From: Pseudomonadota bacterium
GTDB taxonomy: Bacteria; Bdellovibrionota; Bacteriovoracia; Bacteriovoracales; Bacteriovoracaceae
DNA length: 64,000 nucleotides
Reading direction: 5' to 3'
NCBI GenBank assembly: GCA_027487515.1
Contig: JAIYDL010000016.1
Span: forward strand, 372,001-436,000
The notes under the pieces were generated by a model, which saw only the letters and a program-made list of their open reading frames with translations, was not told the origin of the DNA and did no database searches. Position numbers and translations under genes: made by a program. Positions 32,857-42,354 of this stretch are shown here, piece after piece (the stretch's first letter is position 1; each line of letters starts with the position of its first letter).

Positions 32857-34390
32857 CCCAACCATTGAAATTAAGAAGCCCAAGGAAGACCTCAACTACA
32901 CATCAGGTTTGAGACCGGTCCACTCGGACTCGAATCCGGACGCAAAACCACTCCCAAAGATCACCATCGACGGGAAGCAGTTTGAGTTCAAACCTGGCGA
33001 CACGATCATGCAGGTCACGGAGCGGTACAAGCTCCACGAAGAAATTCCTCGCTACTGCTATCACCCAGGGATGCCGATCGCCGGCACCTGTCGGATGTGC
33101 ACCGTAGAAGTTGAGAAAGCCCCGAAGCTCATGACCTCCTGCTCGACCCCGGCCGCCGATGGCATGGTAGTGCATACGAAGTCGGAGAAGGTCATGAAGT
33201 CTCGAACCGGTGTCATGGACTTTCTTCTCACCAACCACCCCCTCGATTGCCCGGTGTGTGATAAGGCCGGGGAGTGTAAGCTCCAGGACTACAACTTTGA
33301 GTACGGGCCCTCGAAGTCAAACTTTAAAGAAGAAAAGCGCGTCTTCGAGAACGCCACGACCAAAGTGCTTTCGGATAAAGTCACGCTGAACATGAACCGC
33401 TGCGTTCACTGTGAGCGCTGTGTGCGTTTCACCGACGATGTCACCAAGACCAACGACCTCGTGATGGTGAACCGCGGGTGGCACAAAGAATTGGACGTCG
33501 CCGATGAGCGCGGTCTCCACAACGACTACCAAGGGTGTCTGACGGATTTCTGTCCGGTCGGGGCCCTCACCTGGAACGACTTCCGCTTCCAGAAGCGGTC
33601 CTGGTTCTTGGACAAGAAAGCCTCGATCTGTGACCGCTGCTCGAAGGGCTGCAACATCGAAGTCCACTCCGACAAGGACATCGTCTACCGGTACGTGCCG
33701 GTCTTCAACGAACTCGTCAACGGGCACTGGATGTGTGACGAAGGTCGCTCTTCGTTCCAGGACCTCATGAATCCGAAGCGGGTGATTTCTCCGCTCTTGA
33801 ACCACAACGGCTCTCTGACTGCGACAAGTCTTGCCACTGTGCTCGCTGAAGTCAAGAAATCAGCGGCGGCAGCGAGCTCCGTGCAGCTCATCGTCGGAAC
33901 GGACGCGACCCGAGAAGAAGCCGCGCTCCTGAAAGATAAATCTTCACTCGCCTTCGGCAGGTCGGTGACGGTCCACTTTCACAACGGCTTCATCCGAAGC
34001 TCTGGGGAAGATAAGAAGCTCGATGCGCTTCTGCGCATGGCCGATAAGACGCCGAACACCCGCGGTGTCGAAGAAGCGGGTCTGACTCCGCTGGCCAACG
34101 GTGAGGTCTCCGCGGACATTGTGATCCTCTTCAGGAACGGCCGTGCGGGCACGCCGAAGCTCTCCGCAAATCAGAAAGTGATCCTCTGGGGTGTGTGGAC
34201 GTTGGATGAAGTGAAGGCACTTCCGACGACGAACGTTCTTGCCTTGATTCCGGGGCTCGCGACCATTGAAAAAGAGGGGAGCTTTAAGAACGCCGATGGC
34301 ATCGTTCAGAAGTTCCATCCAGCGATCGAACACCGGGGAGGGGCGGTCTCTGCTCACCAGGTGATCGGTCTATTGACCGCTAACAAGTAA
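32849..34390 (+). CDS. nuoG: NADH-quinone oxidoreductase subunit G, short form
   Basis: The 513-residue protein has the [2Fe-2S] domain (Cys70, Cys81, Cys84 and one more near 98), the His-Cys3 region (LDCPVCDKAGECKLQDY), the N4/N5-type motif CVHCERCVRF and the N7-type ligands CDRCSKGC with a distant Cys in GHWMCDEGR. The molybdopterin-fold part that normally follows is cut to about 130 residues; E. coli NuoG has about 900. The ATG at 32849 overlaps nuoF by eight bases; the longer frame starting inside nuoF is rejected. Confidence 0.93.
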   Translation: MSNPTIEIKKPKEDLNYTSGLRPVHSDSNPDAKPLPKITIDGKQFEFKPGDTIMQVTERYKLHEEIPRYCYHPGMPIAGTCRMCTVEVEKAPKLMTSCSTPAADGMVVHTKSEKVMKSRTGVMDFLLTNHPLDCPVCDKAGECKLQDYNFEYGPSKSNFKEEKRVFENATTKVLSDKVTLNMNRCVHCERCVRFTDDVTKTNDLVMVNRGWHKELDVADERGLHNDYQGCLTDFCPVGALTWNDFRFQKRSWFLDKKASICDRCSKGCNIEVHSDKDIVYRYVPVFNELVNGHWMCDEGRSSFQDLMNPKRVISPLLNHNGSLTATSLATVLAEVKKSAAAASSVQLIVGTDATREEAALLKDKSSLAFGRSVTVHFHNGFIRSSGEDKKLDALLRMADKTPNTRGVEEAGLTPLANGEVSADIVILFRNGRAGTPKLSANQKVILWGVWTLDEVKALPTTNVLALIPGLATIEKEGSFKNADGIVQKFHPAIEHRGGAVSAHQVIGLLTANK

Positions 34391-34402
34391 GAAGTGAGCT
34401 AT

Positions 34403-35470
34403 ATGGAATACTTTGATTTTCTCCAGTTGATCGCGAAGATCCTCCTCGTCGTGGGAGTTTGTCTTGGGGTCGTTCCAGTGACCGTTTGGTTCGAGCGCCG
34501 AGGCGCCGCTTGGATGCAAGGTCGGGTCGGACCAAATCGGGTGGGGCCTTTCGGTCTCCTCCAGCCCCTTGCGGATGTCTTGAAGTTCATCCACAAAGAG
34601 GACTTCGTTCCGAAGAACGCCAACAAGTTCTACTACTACCTCGCACCCCTCATCGCTCTCATTGCCCCACTCTGTGCGCTGTCGGTGATCCCTTTTGGAG
34701 ATAAGGCGATCGTCGGCGGTCGAGAGGTCGTGCTGCAGATCGCTCAAATGGATTCCGGGGTGATCTTCATTCTCGCGTTCGCGGGCCTTGAGGTCTATCC
34801 TCTGATCCTTGCGGGCTGGGCCTCGAAGAACAAGTACTCGGTCCTCGGCGCGCTCCGCGGATCTTCGCAGATCGTGTCCTACGAGATTTCCATGGGGCTC
34901 TCTCTCCTCTCGATGCTGATCGTCTATGGCTCGTTCAATCCCCACGAGATGGTTTCCTGGCAGGTGGAGCACTTCTGGGGCGCGGTGGTTAATCCTTTCG
35001 GGGCCCTCGTCTTCTTGATCTCTATCTTCGCTGAGACCAACCGCCTTCCGTTCGACCTTCCTGAGGGAGAGTCGGAGATCGTGGCCGGGTATCACCTCGA
35101 GTACGGTGCGATGAAGTTCGCTCTCTTCTTCATGGCAGAGTACATTGCCATGATCATGGCCTCGGCGCTGATTTCGACCCTCTTCTTCGGCGGTTACTCT
35201 CTCTTGCCGGGGATGGATTTCCTGGTGAGCTTCATTGCGAGTTTCTTCGGCTTCGGATCTGTCGGGACGACCAACGTCACCGCCGTTTTCCAGTTCGTAT
35301 CTCTGGCCTCGAAGGTTGCTTTCTTCATGTTCCTCTTCGTCTGGATCCGCTGGACCCTGCCGCGTTTCAGGTTCGACCAGCTGATGGACCTCGGATGGAA
35401 GATCCTTTTTCCGCTCTCCCTTATTAACCTCGTCGTAGTGACCCTGGGGGTCTACTACTTCAACCGATAG
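34403..35470 (+). CDS. nuoH: NADH-quinone oxidoreductase subunit H
   Basis: The 355-residue membrane subunit forms the quinone entrance. It has eight or so hydrophobic segments, the family motif [20 protein letters not shown] near residue 35 and [25 protein letters not shown] near residue 215. I use the ATG at 34403; a GTG at 34394 is a possible alternative. A long open frame on the other strand (34370-35746) is a shadow. Confidence 0.96.
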   Translation: MEYFDFLQLIAKILLVVGVCLGVVPVTVWFERRGAAWMQGRVGPNRVGPFGLLQPLADVLKFIHKEDFVPKNANKFYYYLAPLIALIAPLCALSVIPFGDKAIVGGREVVLQIAQMDSGVIFILAFAGLEVYPLILAGWASKNKYSVLGALRGSSQIVSYEISMGLSLLSMLIVYGSFNPHEMVSWQVEHFWGAVVNPFGALVFLISIFAETNRLPFDLPEGESEIVAGYHLEYGAMKFALFFMAEYIAMIMASALISTLFFGGYSLLPGMDFLVSFIASFFGFGSVGTTNVTAVFQFVSLASKVAFFMFLFVWIRWTLPRFRFDQLMDLGWKILFPLSLINLVVVTLGVYYFNR

Positions 35471-35479
35471 AGAGGCTCC

Positions 35480-35995
35480 ATGGGAACCATCAACGTTTCT
35501 AAAAAATATACGGCGGTCGAGAAGGCATACCTTCCTGCGATCCTCATCGGGATGAAGATCACGATGAAGCGCTTCATCCAAGGCTTCCTCTTCCGGAAGA
35601 GCTGGACGATCATGTACCCGGAGAAGAGGCGCGACTACTCGGACCGGTTCCGGGGCGCGCACTTCATTTCCGTGGATCCGAAGAAGACCGAAAATTGCAC
35701 GGCCTGTTTTCTCTGCGAAACCGTCTGCCCTGCGGAGTGTATCCACATCGTCGCCGAGGAACGGGACGAAGCCGATAACAGCTACGGCGTGGCCAAGGAG
35801 AAGAAACCCGCGAGCTTCGACATCGACCTCCTCCGGTGCTGTTTCTGTGGCTTCTGTGAAGAGGCGTGTCCGAAGGATGCGATCAAGCTCTCAACCAACT
35901 ACGAGATGGCGACCTACTCCCGAGAAGACGCCATCGTCGACCTCGATCATCTCAAGCGTCCGATGAACGGCCGTCACGAGAAGAAGGATAGCTAA
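35480..35995 (+). CDS. nuoI: NADH-quinone oxidoreductase subunit I
   Basis: The 171-residue ferredoxin-like subunit carries clusters N6a and N6b. Both complete motifs are present: CTACFLCETVCPAEC and CCFCGFCEEACPKDA. An N-terminal amphipathic region contacts the membrane arm. It ends with TAATG, overlapping the nuoJ start by one base. It is the reference for the reduced NuoI-like protein at 45846. Confidence 0.96.
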   Translation: MGTINVSKKYTAVEKAYLPAILIGMKITMKRFIQGFLFRKSWTIMYPEKRRDYSDRFRGAHFISVDPKKTENCTACFLCETVCPAECIHIVAEERDEADNSYGVAKEKKPASFDIDLLRCCFCGFCEEACPKDAIKLSTNYEMATYSREDAIVDLDHLKRPMNGRHEKKDS

Positions 35996-36519
35996 TGAGC
36001 CCGGTAATCGTCATCCTTTCCGTCATCTCGGCCGTGCTGGCCCTCACGATGCTCTTCACCCGCAATGCCATCACCTCGGCGATCTGTCTTCTCGGAGTCC
36101 TCATCATGACGGCCGGAATCTACGGCCTCATCGGGGAGCACCTCATCGCGACCATCCAGCTCGTGGTCTATGCCGGGGCGATCATGGTCCTTTTCATTTT
36201 CTCGATCATGCTCTTGAACCTCAACACGGAGGAGAGGGATTACAAAGATCATCCGGGTGCCTTCGCCGGTGCCGTGGCCCTCGGGCTTGGCGTCTTTGGC
36301 TTCCTCGCCTATGCTCTCACCGAGCACTTCCGGAGCCACCGCGGTGACGTCGTCCCCGGCCCTTTCACCTCTGAGTACGTAGCGTCTCTCGGGGGCAACT
36401 CCAAGGTCCTCGCGCACTCACTTTTTACCCAGTACTACGTGTCCTTCGAAGTCATCTCTCTTGCACTTCTGATCGCCGTCGTCGCTGCTGTTGTCCTCGC
36501 TAAAAGAAAATTCGACTAA
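35995..36519 (+). CDS. nuoJ: NADH-quinone oxidoreductase subunit J
   Basis: The 174-residue protein has five membrane segments and the family's third-helix stretch TIQLVVYAGAIMVLFIFSIML, known to flip during turnover. It overlaps nuoI by one base and is followed ten bases later by nuoK. Confidence 0.94.
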   Translation: MSPVIVILSVISAVLALTMLFTRNAITSAICLLGVLIMTAGIYGLIGEHLIATIQLVVYAGAIMVLFIFSIMLLNLNTEERDYKDHPGAFAGAVALGLGVFGFLAYALTEHFRSHRGDVVPGPFTSEYVASLGGNSKVLAHSLFTQYYVSFEVISLALLIAVVAAVVLAKRKFD

Positions 36520-36528
36520 GGGTATATT

Positions 36529-36831
36529 ATGACTAACGACGTTCTTCTCCAGATCCTTGCCGCCTTTCTTTTTTGCACCGGGATGCTCGTGGTGCTCCTT
36601 CGGAGAGATACCATCATGATCCTCATGGGGATCGAGCTTCTTCTGAACGCGGCGAACCTCTCCCTCGTGGCATTTTCCAAGTCCGCCGGGATGATCGAAG
36701 GGCAGCTCCAGGTCTTCTTTGTCATCACCATTGCGGCCGCCGAATCCGCCGTTGGACTCTCGATTCTGGTTAACCTCTACCGGAACTTCGGGTCCATCAA
36801 GACTCAATCTGCAACGACACTGAAAGGATAA
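36529..36831 (+). CDS. nuoK: NADH-quinone oxidoreductase subunit K
   Basis: The 100-residue protein has three membrane helices with the conserved buried glutamates in MGIELLLNAANL and AAAESAVGLSI. It is a proton-channel subunit beside NuoJ and NuoN. Size and order are standard. Confidence 0.96.
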   Translation: MTNDVLLQILAAFLFCTGMLVVLLRRDTIMILMGIELLLNAANLSLVAFSKSAGMIEGQLQVFFVITIAAAESAVGLSILVNLYRNFGSIKTQSATTLKG

Positions 36832-36836
36832 GGACC

Positions 36837-38807
36837 GTGGAAACAATGAACTCATCCCTGCCGCTTCTCATTTTGATTTCGCCACTGATTGGTTTCTTCA
36901 TCAACGGCGTCGTTTTTCCCCTGAAGCTCAAGGGCTTTGCGAAGACGAGCGCCAACGCCGCCGGAGGAACTGCGACCTTCTTCATCGGTCTCTCCTTCTT
37001 GTTTGCCACGGTCGCCTTCGGAAAGCTCCTCGGTGGAGAGAACCCATCTCTGGTCACCTACTGCTTCGAGTGGTTTAACTTCGGGGGCCTCGAGATCCCG
37101 TTCGAACTCCGGATCGATCGCCTCTCCGGAACCCTCGTGATGATCATCACCGGAATCGGCACGCTGATCCATCTCTACTCGACGAGCTACATGCACGACG
37201 AAGAGTGCGTCGGTCGGTACTTCTCCTATTTAAACCTCTTTTGCTTCAACATGCTCCTCTTAGTCATGGGGAACAACCTGCCGCTCCTCTTCTTCGGTTG
37301 GGAAGGCGTCGGCCTTTGCTCCTACCTCCTGATTGGTTTCTGGTACACAGATACGGAGAAGGCGAACGCCGGCAAGAAAGCCTTCATCGTTAACCGGGTC
37401 GGTGACCTTGGTTTCTTGATCGGGATGTTCCTCCTGTTCCGTGAACTCGGGACCCTCTCGCTCACGGAGATCAATGCTCTCCTGGCCGACCCTGCAGTCG
37501 TCTCTCGGATCATGCCGTCGGCCACCCTTATCTGCCTTTCCCTCTTCGTCGGCGCAACTGGTAAATCGGCCCAGATTCCACTCTACGTTTGGCTCCCGGA
37601 TGCCATGAGCGGCCCAACTCCGGTATCCGCCCTCATCCATGCGGCGACCATGGTAACCGCCGGGGTCTACATGATCGCGAGACTAAACCCACTGTTCGAA
37701 CTCTCGCCGCTGGCACTTTCAGTGATCGCTCACACTGGGGCCCTCACCGCGCTTTTTGCAGGCTCGATCGCCGTCGCGCAGACCGACATCAAAAAGGTTC
37801 TGGCGTACTCGACCGTTTCTCAGCTCGGTTTCATGTTCCTTGCTTGCGGAGTCGGGGCCTATCAGACGGCCGTGTTCCACCTCATGACCCACGCATTTTT
37901 TAAAGCGCTCTTGTTCCTCGGCTCTGGGTCCGTTATCCACGCTTGCTCCGGAGAGCAGGACATGACCAAAATGGGTGGTCTTAAGAAATACCTCCCTCAC
38001 ACTCATCTCACGATGCTCATCGGGTCTCTCGCCATATCTGGAATCCCTTTCTTCTCGGGTTTCTTCTCTAAAGACGAGATCCTGTACTCCGCCATCGCTC
38101 TCCCGAACGGGGTTTCGTACCTCTTCGTGATCGGTGTCCTAACGGCGATGCTGACGGCTTTTTACACTGGTCGCATGATGTCACTCACATTCTACGGTAA
38201 GGAGAAGATGAGCGAGGAAGTTCATCACCATCTGCACGAGTCTCCGGCCCTCATGACGGGCCCGCTCTACGTGCTCGCGGGCCTCGCGGCTTTCGGTGGA
38301 TTCCTCGGGGTTCCGCACCTTCTCGGAGACTACCTCGGTCACATGCCCCACCTCTTATCTCAGTGGCTTGCGCCCATCATCCCTACCAAGGAACTTCCGC
38401 TCGTCGCCGTGAAGCTCCCGCTCCACGAAGCTGTCGTGATGTTCGGCTCCTCGGTGATTGCTGTTGTTTCTTTCTTCGCCGGTGTGGCGATGTTCAAGAG
38501 GATCGAGTTCATCTCCGATATCTTCGGTGGCTTCGCGCCGGTTCAGAAGCTCCTTGCGAACAAGTACTACGTCGACGAACTCTATCACCTCATGATCGTC
38601 ACGCCGATCAAGAAAATCGCCGCTTTCGCCGGTGACGTCATCGACAAGCTCGTCCTCGATGGTGCGGTCAATGGCGTTGGCCGTGGAGTTCGAGTCATCG
38701 GTTCCACGCTCCGTGCGGTGCAGACCGGCGATCTTCAGACTTACGGCATCCTCATGCTCGGCGGTCTCTTGGTGGCGATCTTGCTCATTTTTAAAGTACT
38801 GGTTTAA
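36837..38807 (+). CDS. nuoL: NADH-quinone oxidoreductase subunit L
   Basis: The 656-residue antiporter-like subunit has about 16 membrane segments and the long C-terminal lateral helix region. Key residues lie in FFGWEGVGLCSYLLIG, TGKSAQIPLYVWLPDAM and GPTPVSALIHAATMVTAGVY. The start is a GTG at 36837 or an ATG three codons later (36846); AAGGA fits either only moderately. It pumps protons at the tip of the membrane arm. Confidence 0.95.
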   Translation: METMNSSLPLLILISPLIGFFINGVVFPLKLKGFAKTSANAAGGTATFFIGLSFLFATVAFGKLLGGENPSLVTYCFEWFNFGGLEIPFELRIDRLSGTLVMIITGIGTLIHLYSTSYMHDEECVGRYFSYLNLFCFNMLLLVMGNNLPLLFFGWEGVGLCSYLLIGFWYTDTEKANAGKKAFIVNRVGDLGFLIGMFLLFRELGTLSLTEINALLADPAVVSRIMPSATLICLSLFVGATGKSAQIPLYVWLPDAMSGPTPVSALIHAATMVTAGVYMIARLNPLFELSPLALSVIAHTGALTALFAGSIAVAQTDIKKVLAYSTVSQLGFMFLACGVGAYQTAVFHLMTHAFFKALLFLGSGSVIHACSGEQDMTKMGGLKKYLPHTHLTMLIGSLAISGIPFFSGFFSKDEILYSAIALPNGVSYLFVIGVLTAMLTAFYTGRMMSLTFYGKEKMSEEVHHHLHESPALMTGPLYVLAGLAAFGGFLGVPHLLGDYLGHMPHLLSQWLAPIIPTKELPLVAVKLPLHEAVVMFGSSVIAVVSFFAGVAMFKRIEFISDIFGGFAPVQKLLANKYYVDELYHLMIVTPIKKIAAFAGDVIDKLVLDGAVNGVGRGVRVIGSTLRAVQTGDLQTYGILMLGGLLVAILLIFKVLV

Positions 38808-38818
38808 GGATTATTATA

Positions 38819-40363
38819 ATGGAAACATCGACTTTACTTTCCTGGATTATCTTCACACCGCTCCTCTTCGGACTCCTCGTGGTACTCCTCCCACAGCGCC
38901 TGGAGCAGCAGTTTCGCAAAGCGGCCCTTGTCCAAACTCTGGTCAACGCGCTCCTTGCGACGGTGGTCTACCTTGGCTTCGACGGTTCATCTGCCGGAGC
39001 GCAGTTCGTGCACTTGGTGGAGTGGCTCCCGGACTGGGGGATCAACTACCGCGTCGCCATCGACGGGATCAGTCTCCCTCTGGTGATGCTCACGGCCTAC
39101 GTCGCCCCGCTTGCGATCCTCGGAACCTGGCCCGACCTACATCACGGAGCTGGGCTCAAGAAAGAAAAGTTCTTCGTCTTCTGTCTGATGGCGCTCCAGA
39201 GCGGGATGTACGGAACCTTCCTGGCCGCCGATGTCTTTCTTTTTTACTTTTTCTGGGAAGTCGTCCTCATCCCGATGTTCTTCCTGATTGGAATCTGGGG
39301 AGGGAAGGAGCGCATCTACGCTACGGTGAAGTTCTTCCTTTACACCATGGTTGGCTCCCTTCTCATGCTGGTGGCGATCTTCTGGCTCTTGAAAACGGGT
39401 GCCACAGAGTTCGGAGCACCAACGGGGGAGCTAGCGGCCCTGGCCAAGCTTAACTTCGCCTTCGACGGCTCATCCCTGGGGGCGGCCCTCTCGTCTCCTC
39501 AGACCCTTCTCTTCTTGGCGTTCGCACTGGCGTTTGTGATCAAGGTTCCGATGGTTCCATTTCACACTTGGCTCCCGGACGCTCACGTCCAGGCGCCAAC
39601 CGTTGGGTCGGTCTTCCTCGCGGCCGTGCTTCTGAAAATGGGAACCTACGGCCTCATGCGGATCGCGATCCCAATGTTTCCCCAGGCCGCGCACTACTTC
39701 TCGAGTCTCTTCATTGCTCTCGGCGTGATCGGAATCATCTACGGAGCTTTCTGCGCGCTTCACCAGACGGACTTCAAGAAACTCGTGGCCTACTCCTCTG
39801 TCTCTCACATGGGCTACATCATGATCGGGCTCTTCGCTTTCCAGAAGGTTGCGATCGCAGGAGCGCTCTACCAGATGATTAACCATGGCATCTCCGCCGG
39901 TGGTCTCTTCCTCATCGTCGGTTTCCTGTACGAGCGGCTGCATACCCGGAACCTTGGTGAGTTCGGTGGTCTTGCGAAATCTGTTCCGCTGATGGCGATC
40001 GGGTTCATGATCATGACCCTTTCATCCGTGGCGCTCCCGGGGACTAACGGTTTCGTGGGAGAGTTCCCGATCCTCCTCGGCGCTTTCCAGGTTTGGCCGG
40101 TGTACGTCCTCTTCGCTGGAACGGGTGTGATCCTCGGCGCGGTGTATGCGTTGAAGGCCTACCAGCTTGTCATGCTCGGCCCGCAAACTCGGACAGACCT
40201 CGACGGTCTGACGGATCTTAATTTGAAAGAAATCGTTGCGATGAGTGTGCTCACCGTCTTCGTCTTCGGCATCGGGTTTTTCCCGAAGGCCTTCTTCTGG
40301 AAGTCCGACGCTGCCCTAGAGTCCTACGGTACCTCTCTCATTCAGAAAGTGAGTTCAAAATGA
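38819..40363 (+). CDS. nuoM: NADH-quinone oxidoreductase subunit M
   Basis: The 514-residue antiporter-like subunit has about 14 membrane segments and the motifs FFFWEVVLIPMFFLIGIWGG, VKVPMVPFHTWLPDAHVQAP and VAYSSVSHMGYI. Its stop overlaps the nuoN start by four bases (ATGA). Confidence 0.96.
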   Translation: METSTLLSWIIFTPLLFGLLVVLLPQRLEQQFRKAALVQTLVNALLATVVYLGFDGSSAGAQFVHLVEWLPDWGINYRVAIDGISLPLVMLTAYVAPLAILGTWPDLHHGAGLKKEKFFVFCLMALQSGMYGTFLAADVFLFYFFWEVVLIPMFFLIGIWGGKERIYATVKFFLYTMVGSLLMLVAIFWLLKTGATEFGAPTGELAALAKLNFAFDGSSLGAALSSPQTLLFLAFALAFVIKVPMVPFHTWLPDAHVQAPTVGSVFLAAVLLKMGTYGLMRIAIPMFPQAAHYFSSLFIALGVIGIIYGAFCALHQTDFKKLVAYSSVSHMGYIMIGLFAFQKVAIAGALYQMINHGISAGGLFLIVGFLYERLHTRNLGEFGGLAKSVPLMAIGFMIMTLSSVALPGTNGFVGEFPILLGAFQVWPVYVLFAGTGVILGAVYALKAYQLVMLGPQTRTDLDGLTDLNLKEIVAMSVLTVFVFGIGFFPKAFFWKSDAALESYGTSLIQKVSSK

Positions 40364-41838
40364 CCTTAATCGAAGTATTTCCTCTCACCGCCCTCGGTCT
40401 TACTGAGTACGTCAATCTCCTTCCGGTTCTCATGCTGGCCGGTGGTGGACTGTTGAGCCTTCTGGCCGGAACCCACAAAGAGCACGGTCATTTCCGTGCC
40501 TTCGTGGTCGCGTTCGCGGCCGTCGTCATGGCGCTGTTTCAAGGCAACGCTGTTCTTTTTTCGAGCGACGTTAGCATCTTGGGAGAAACCTTAATCTTTG
40601 GCCCGTTCACGAAGACCCTTTCGATCATGCTGCTTTCTTTTTCTGCGATCGCCGTGGTCTTGACCTACGGTCAAGATAAAAAAGAGGGGCTCCTGGCGGA
40701 GATCTACGGACTCATTCTTTTTGCGACCGCAGGCATGGTTCTGATGGTCAGTACCCAGCACCTCCTTTTCATGTTCATCTCTCTCGAGATCATGTCTCTA
40801 GCGATCTACGTGCTCGTCGCCATGCGCCGGACTAGCTCGTTTTCTGCAGAGGCCGGACTCAAGTACTTCATCCTTGGTGGCCTCGCCTCGGCCCTCTTCC
40901 TCTATGGCTCCTCGCTCGTCTTCGGAGCCACCGGGACCTTTGAACTCGGAAAGATTTCCACCTTCCTGAGCGCACACCCGAACCCATCCTTTGTTTACTA
41001 CCTTGGTCTCGGCTTAGTCCTTACCGCGATGCTGTTCAAAGTCGGAGCTGTTCCGTTTCACAGCTGGCTTCCGGATGTGTACCAAGGAGCGGCCACTAAC
41101 GTCACTGGTTTCATGGGAGCAGCGGTCAAGTTCACGGCCTTCATGGCGCTGGCCAAGATCTGTCAGCACATGGTCTTCGTTGATAACGTGGCTAAGCTCG
41201 AGTGGTTCCAGAGCTACATTTGGCTCGTCGCTGCGGCGTCGATGATCTACGGAAACTTCGTGGCCATTTCTCAGAACGAAATCAAGCGGATGCTTTCGTT
41301 TTCAACGATTGCCCACACCGGGTACCTGTTGCTCGGGCTCTACGCCATGAACCTTGGCTCGACTTCACCCCAAGACCTGATCCTTTACCTGTTCTTCTAC
41401 GCCCTTTCTAACCTGGGTGCCTTCGCAGTGATCTCTCAGTTCGAAGAACGAAACCAGAAGGACTTAACCTTGGACCAGATCGCGGGGCTCGGGATCCGGC
41501 ATCCATTCTTAGGCGCTCTCTTTACTCTTTTCCTCCTCTCCATGGCGGGCATCCCCCTGACGTCTGGCTTCATCGGGAAGTACGGTCTCTTTAGTTCTGC
41601 CGTTACTGCGGGTGAGGTTCCGCTAGTGGTCATCGCGGTCCTGACTTCCGTCGTTTCCGTCTACTACTACCTCCGGGTGATCGTTTACATGTTCATGAAG
41701 GAGAGCACCGGAGAGGCGGTAACCTACCAGGCCTTGAAAGGTGCGGGCCTTGCGGCCATGGTCTCCGCAGCGGCGACCCTGCAATTTGGTCTGTTCCCCC
41801 GAGCGGTTATCTCGTTCGTTAAAATGATTTCGAAATAA
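40360..41838 (+). CDS. nuoN: NADH-quinone oxidoreductase subunit N
   Basis: The 492-residue antiporter-like subunit has about 14 membrane segments with FISLEIMSLAIYVLVAM, KVGAVPFHSWLPDVYQGA and FSTIAHTGYLLLG. It is the last of the fourteen nuo genes. The next gene begins eight bases later, so the transcript probably continues to the terminator at 42116. Confidence 0.95.
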   Translation: MTLIEVFPLTALGLTEYVNLLPVLMLAGGGLLSLLAGTHKEHGHFRAFVVAFAAVVMALFQGNAVLFSSDVSILGETLIFGPFTKTLSIMLLSFSAIAVVLTYGQDKKEGLLAEIYGLILFATAGMVLMVSTQHLLFMFISLEIMSLAIYVLVAMRRTSSFSAEAGLKYFILGGLASALFLYGSSLVFGATGTFELGKISTFLSAHPNPSFVYYLGLGLVLTAMLFKVGAVPFHSWLPDVYQGAATNVTGFMGAAVKFTAFMALAKICQHMVFVDNVAKLEWFQSYIWLVAAASMIYGNFVAISQNEIKRMLSFSTIAHTGYLLLGLYAMNLGSTSPQDLILYLFFYALSNLGAFAVISQFEERNQKDLTLDQIAGLGIRHPFLGALFTLFLLSMAGIPLTSGFIGKYGLFSSAVTAGEVPLVVIAVLTSVVSVYYYLRVIVYMFMKESTGEAVTYQALKGAGLAAMVSAAATLQFGLFPRAVISFVKMISK

Positions 41839-41846
41839 GAGGTTCT

Positions 41847-42110
41847 ATGATTGCCAGAAAAATTATCTACCGTGGAAACTTTAACGAAGAGGTCGTTGGA
41901 ACGATGTTCGACATCACCCGAAAAAACGAAATCACCGGCGTTGTTCGCAAGATCAGCGAGCGGGAGGTTGAGCTCAACCTCGAAGGTGATCCGTCCATGA
42001 TCAAACTCATTCAGCACCAGATTGAAAGGAAGACCAAGCCTTTCATCACCGGGAAGGAGATCCAACAGATTCCTTTCCAGTATTTCGTCGGTGTCAATTT
42101 TCAAACCTAA
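41847..42110 (+). CDS. Acylphosphatase-like small protein at the end of the nuo operon
   Basis: The 87-residue protein has the length and strand-helix order of acylphosphatases, with ITGVVRKISEREVELNLEGD resembling the family's G-x-V-x-N/K...V-E...G core. The usual GxVQGVGFR loop is not conserved (GNFNEEVVGTMFD), so enzymatic activity is doubtful. It lies directly behind nuoN and before a strong terminator and is therefore expressed with complex I. Another alpha-beta sandwich fold is possible. Confidence 0.45.
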   Translation: MIARKIIYRGNFNEEVVGTMFDITRKNEITGVVRKISEREVELNLEGDPSMIKLIQHQIERKTKPFITGKEIQQIPFQYFVGVNFQT

Positions 42111-42115
42111 GTGGG

Positions 42116-42139
42116 GGGCCTTCCGAGGCCCTTTTTTTT
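42116..42139 (+). terminator. Intrinsic terminator of the nuo operon
   Basis: gggcct pairs with aggccc around a four-base loop, followed by eight Ts (42132-42139). It begins just behind the acylphosphatase-like gene and ends the nuo transcription unit. Confidence 0.9.
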
Positions 42140-42241
42140 GGTTCCCTCGAAAGAAGACTTGAACTCTCGGTCTTCGTCTTTCTGCAGATTAGCGTTTGTT
42201 TAATTTGTTGAATTGATTGTAAAATTTTAGAATGGAACTAG

Positions 42242-42328
42242 TGGTGCCCAAGACGAGACTCGAACTCGTACGGGCTGTTAACCCGAGGGATTTTAAATCC
42301 CTTGTGTCTACCATTCCACCACCCGGGC
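42242..42328 (-). tRNA. tRNA-Leu (anticodon UAA)
   Basis: On the minus strand an 87-base cloverleaf can be drawn. The acceptor stem is GCCCGGG with CTTGGGC. The anticodon arm is AGGGA-TTTAAAA-TCCCT with anticodon UAA. A long variable arm (CGGGTTAACAGCCCG) marks class II leucine tRNA, the T arm has GTTCGAGTC, and the CCA end is encoded (42242-42244). It reads the UUA codon. It lies antisense to the flanking plus-strand genes, directly before the complex I-like gene group. Confidence 0.95.
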
Positions 42329-42354
42329 GCGAAGAAAAGTAGAGTCATGATGTT

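Noticed and set aside
34370-35746. 458-codon open frame on the minus strand across nuoH and nuoI
   Set aside because: It is antisense to two clear nuo genes, is extremely rich in Glu, Arg and His, and is explained by GC-biased codon use of the genes on the plus strand.
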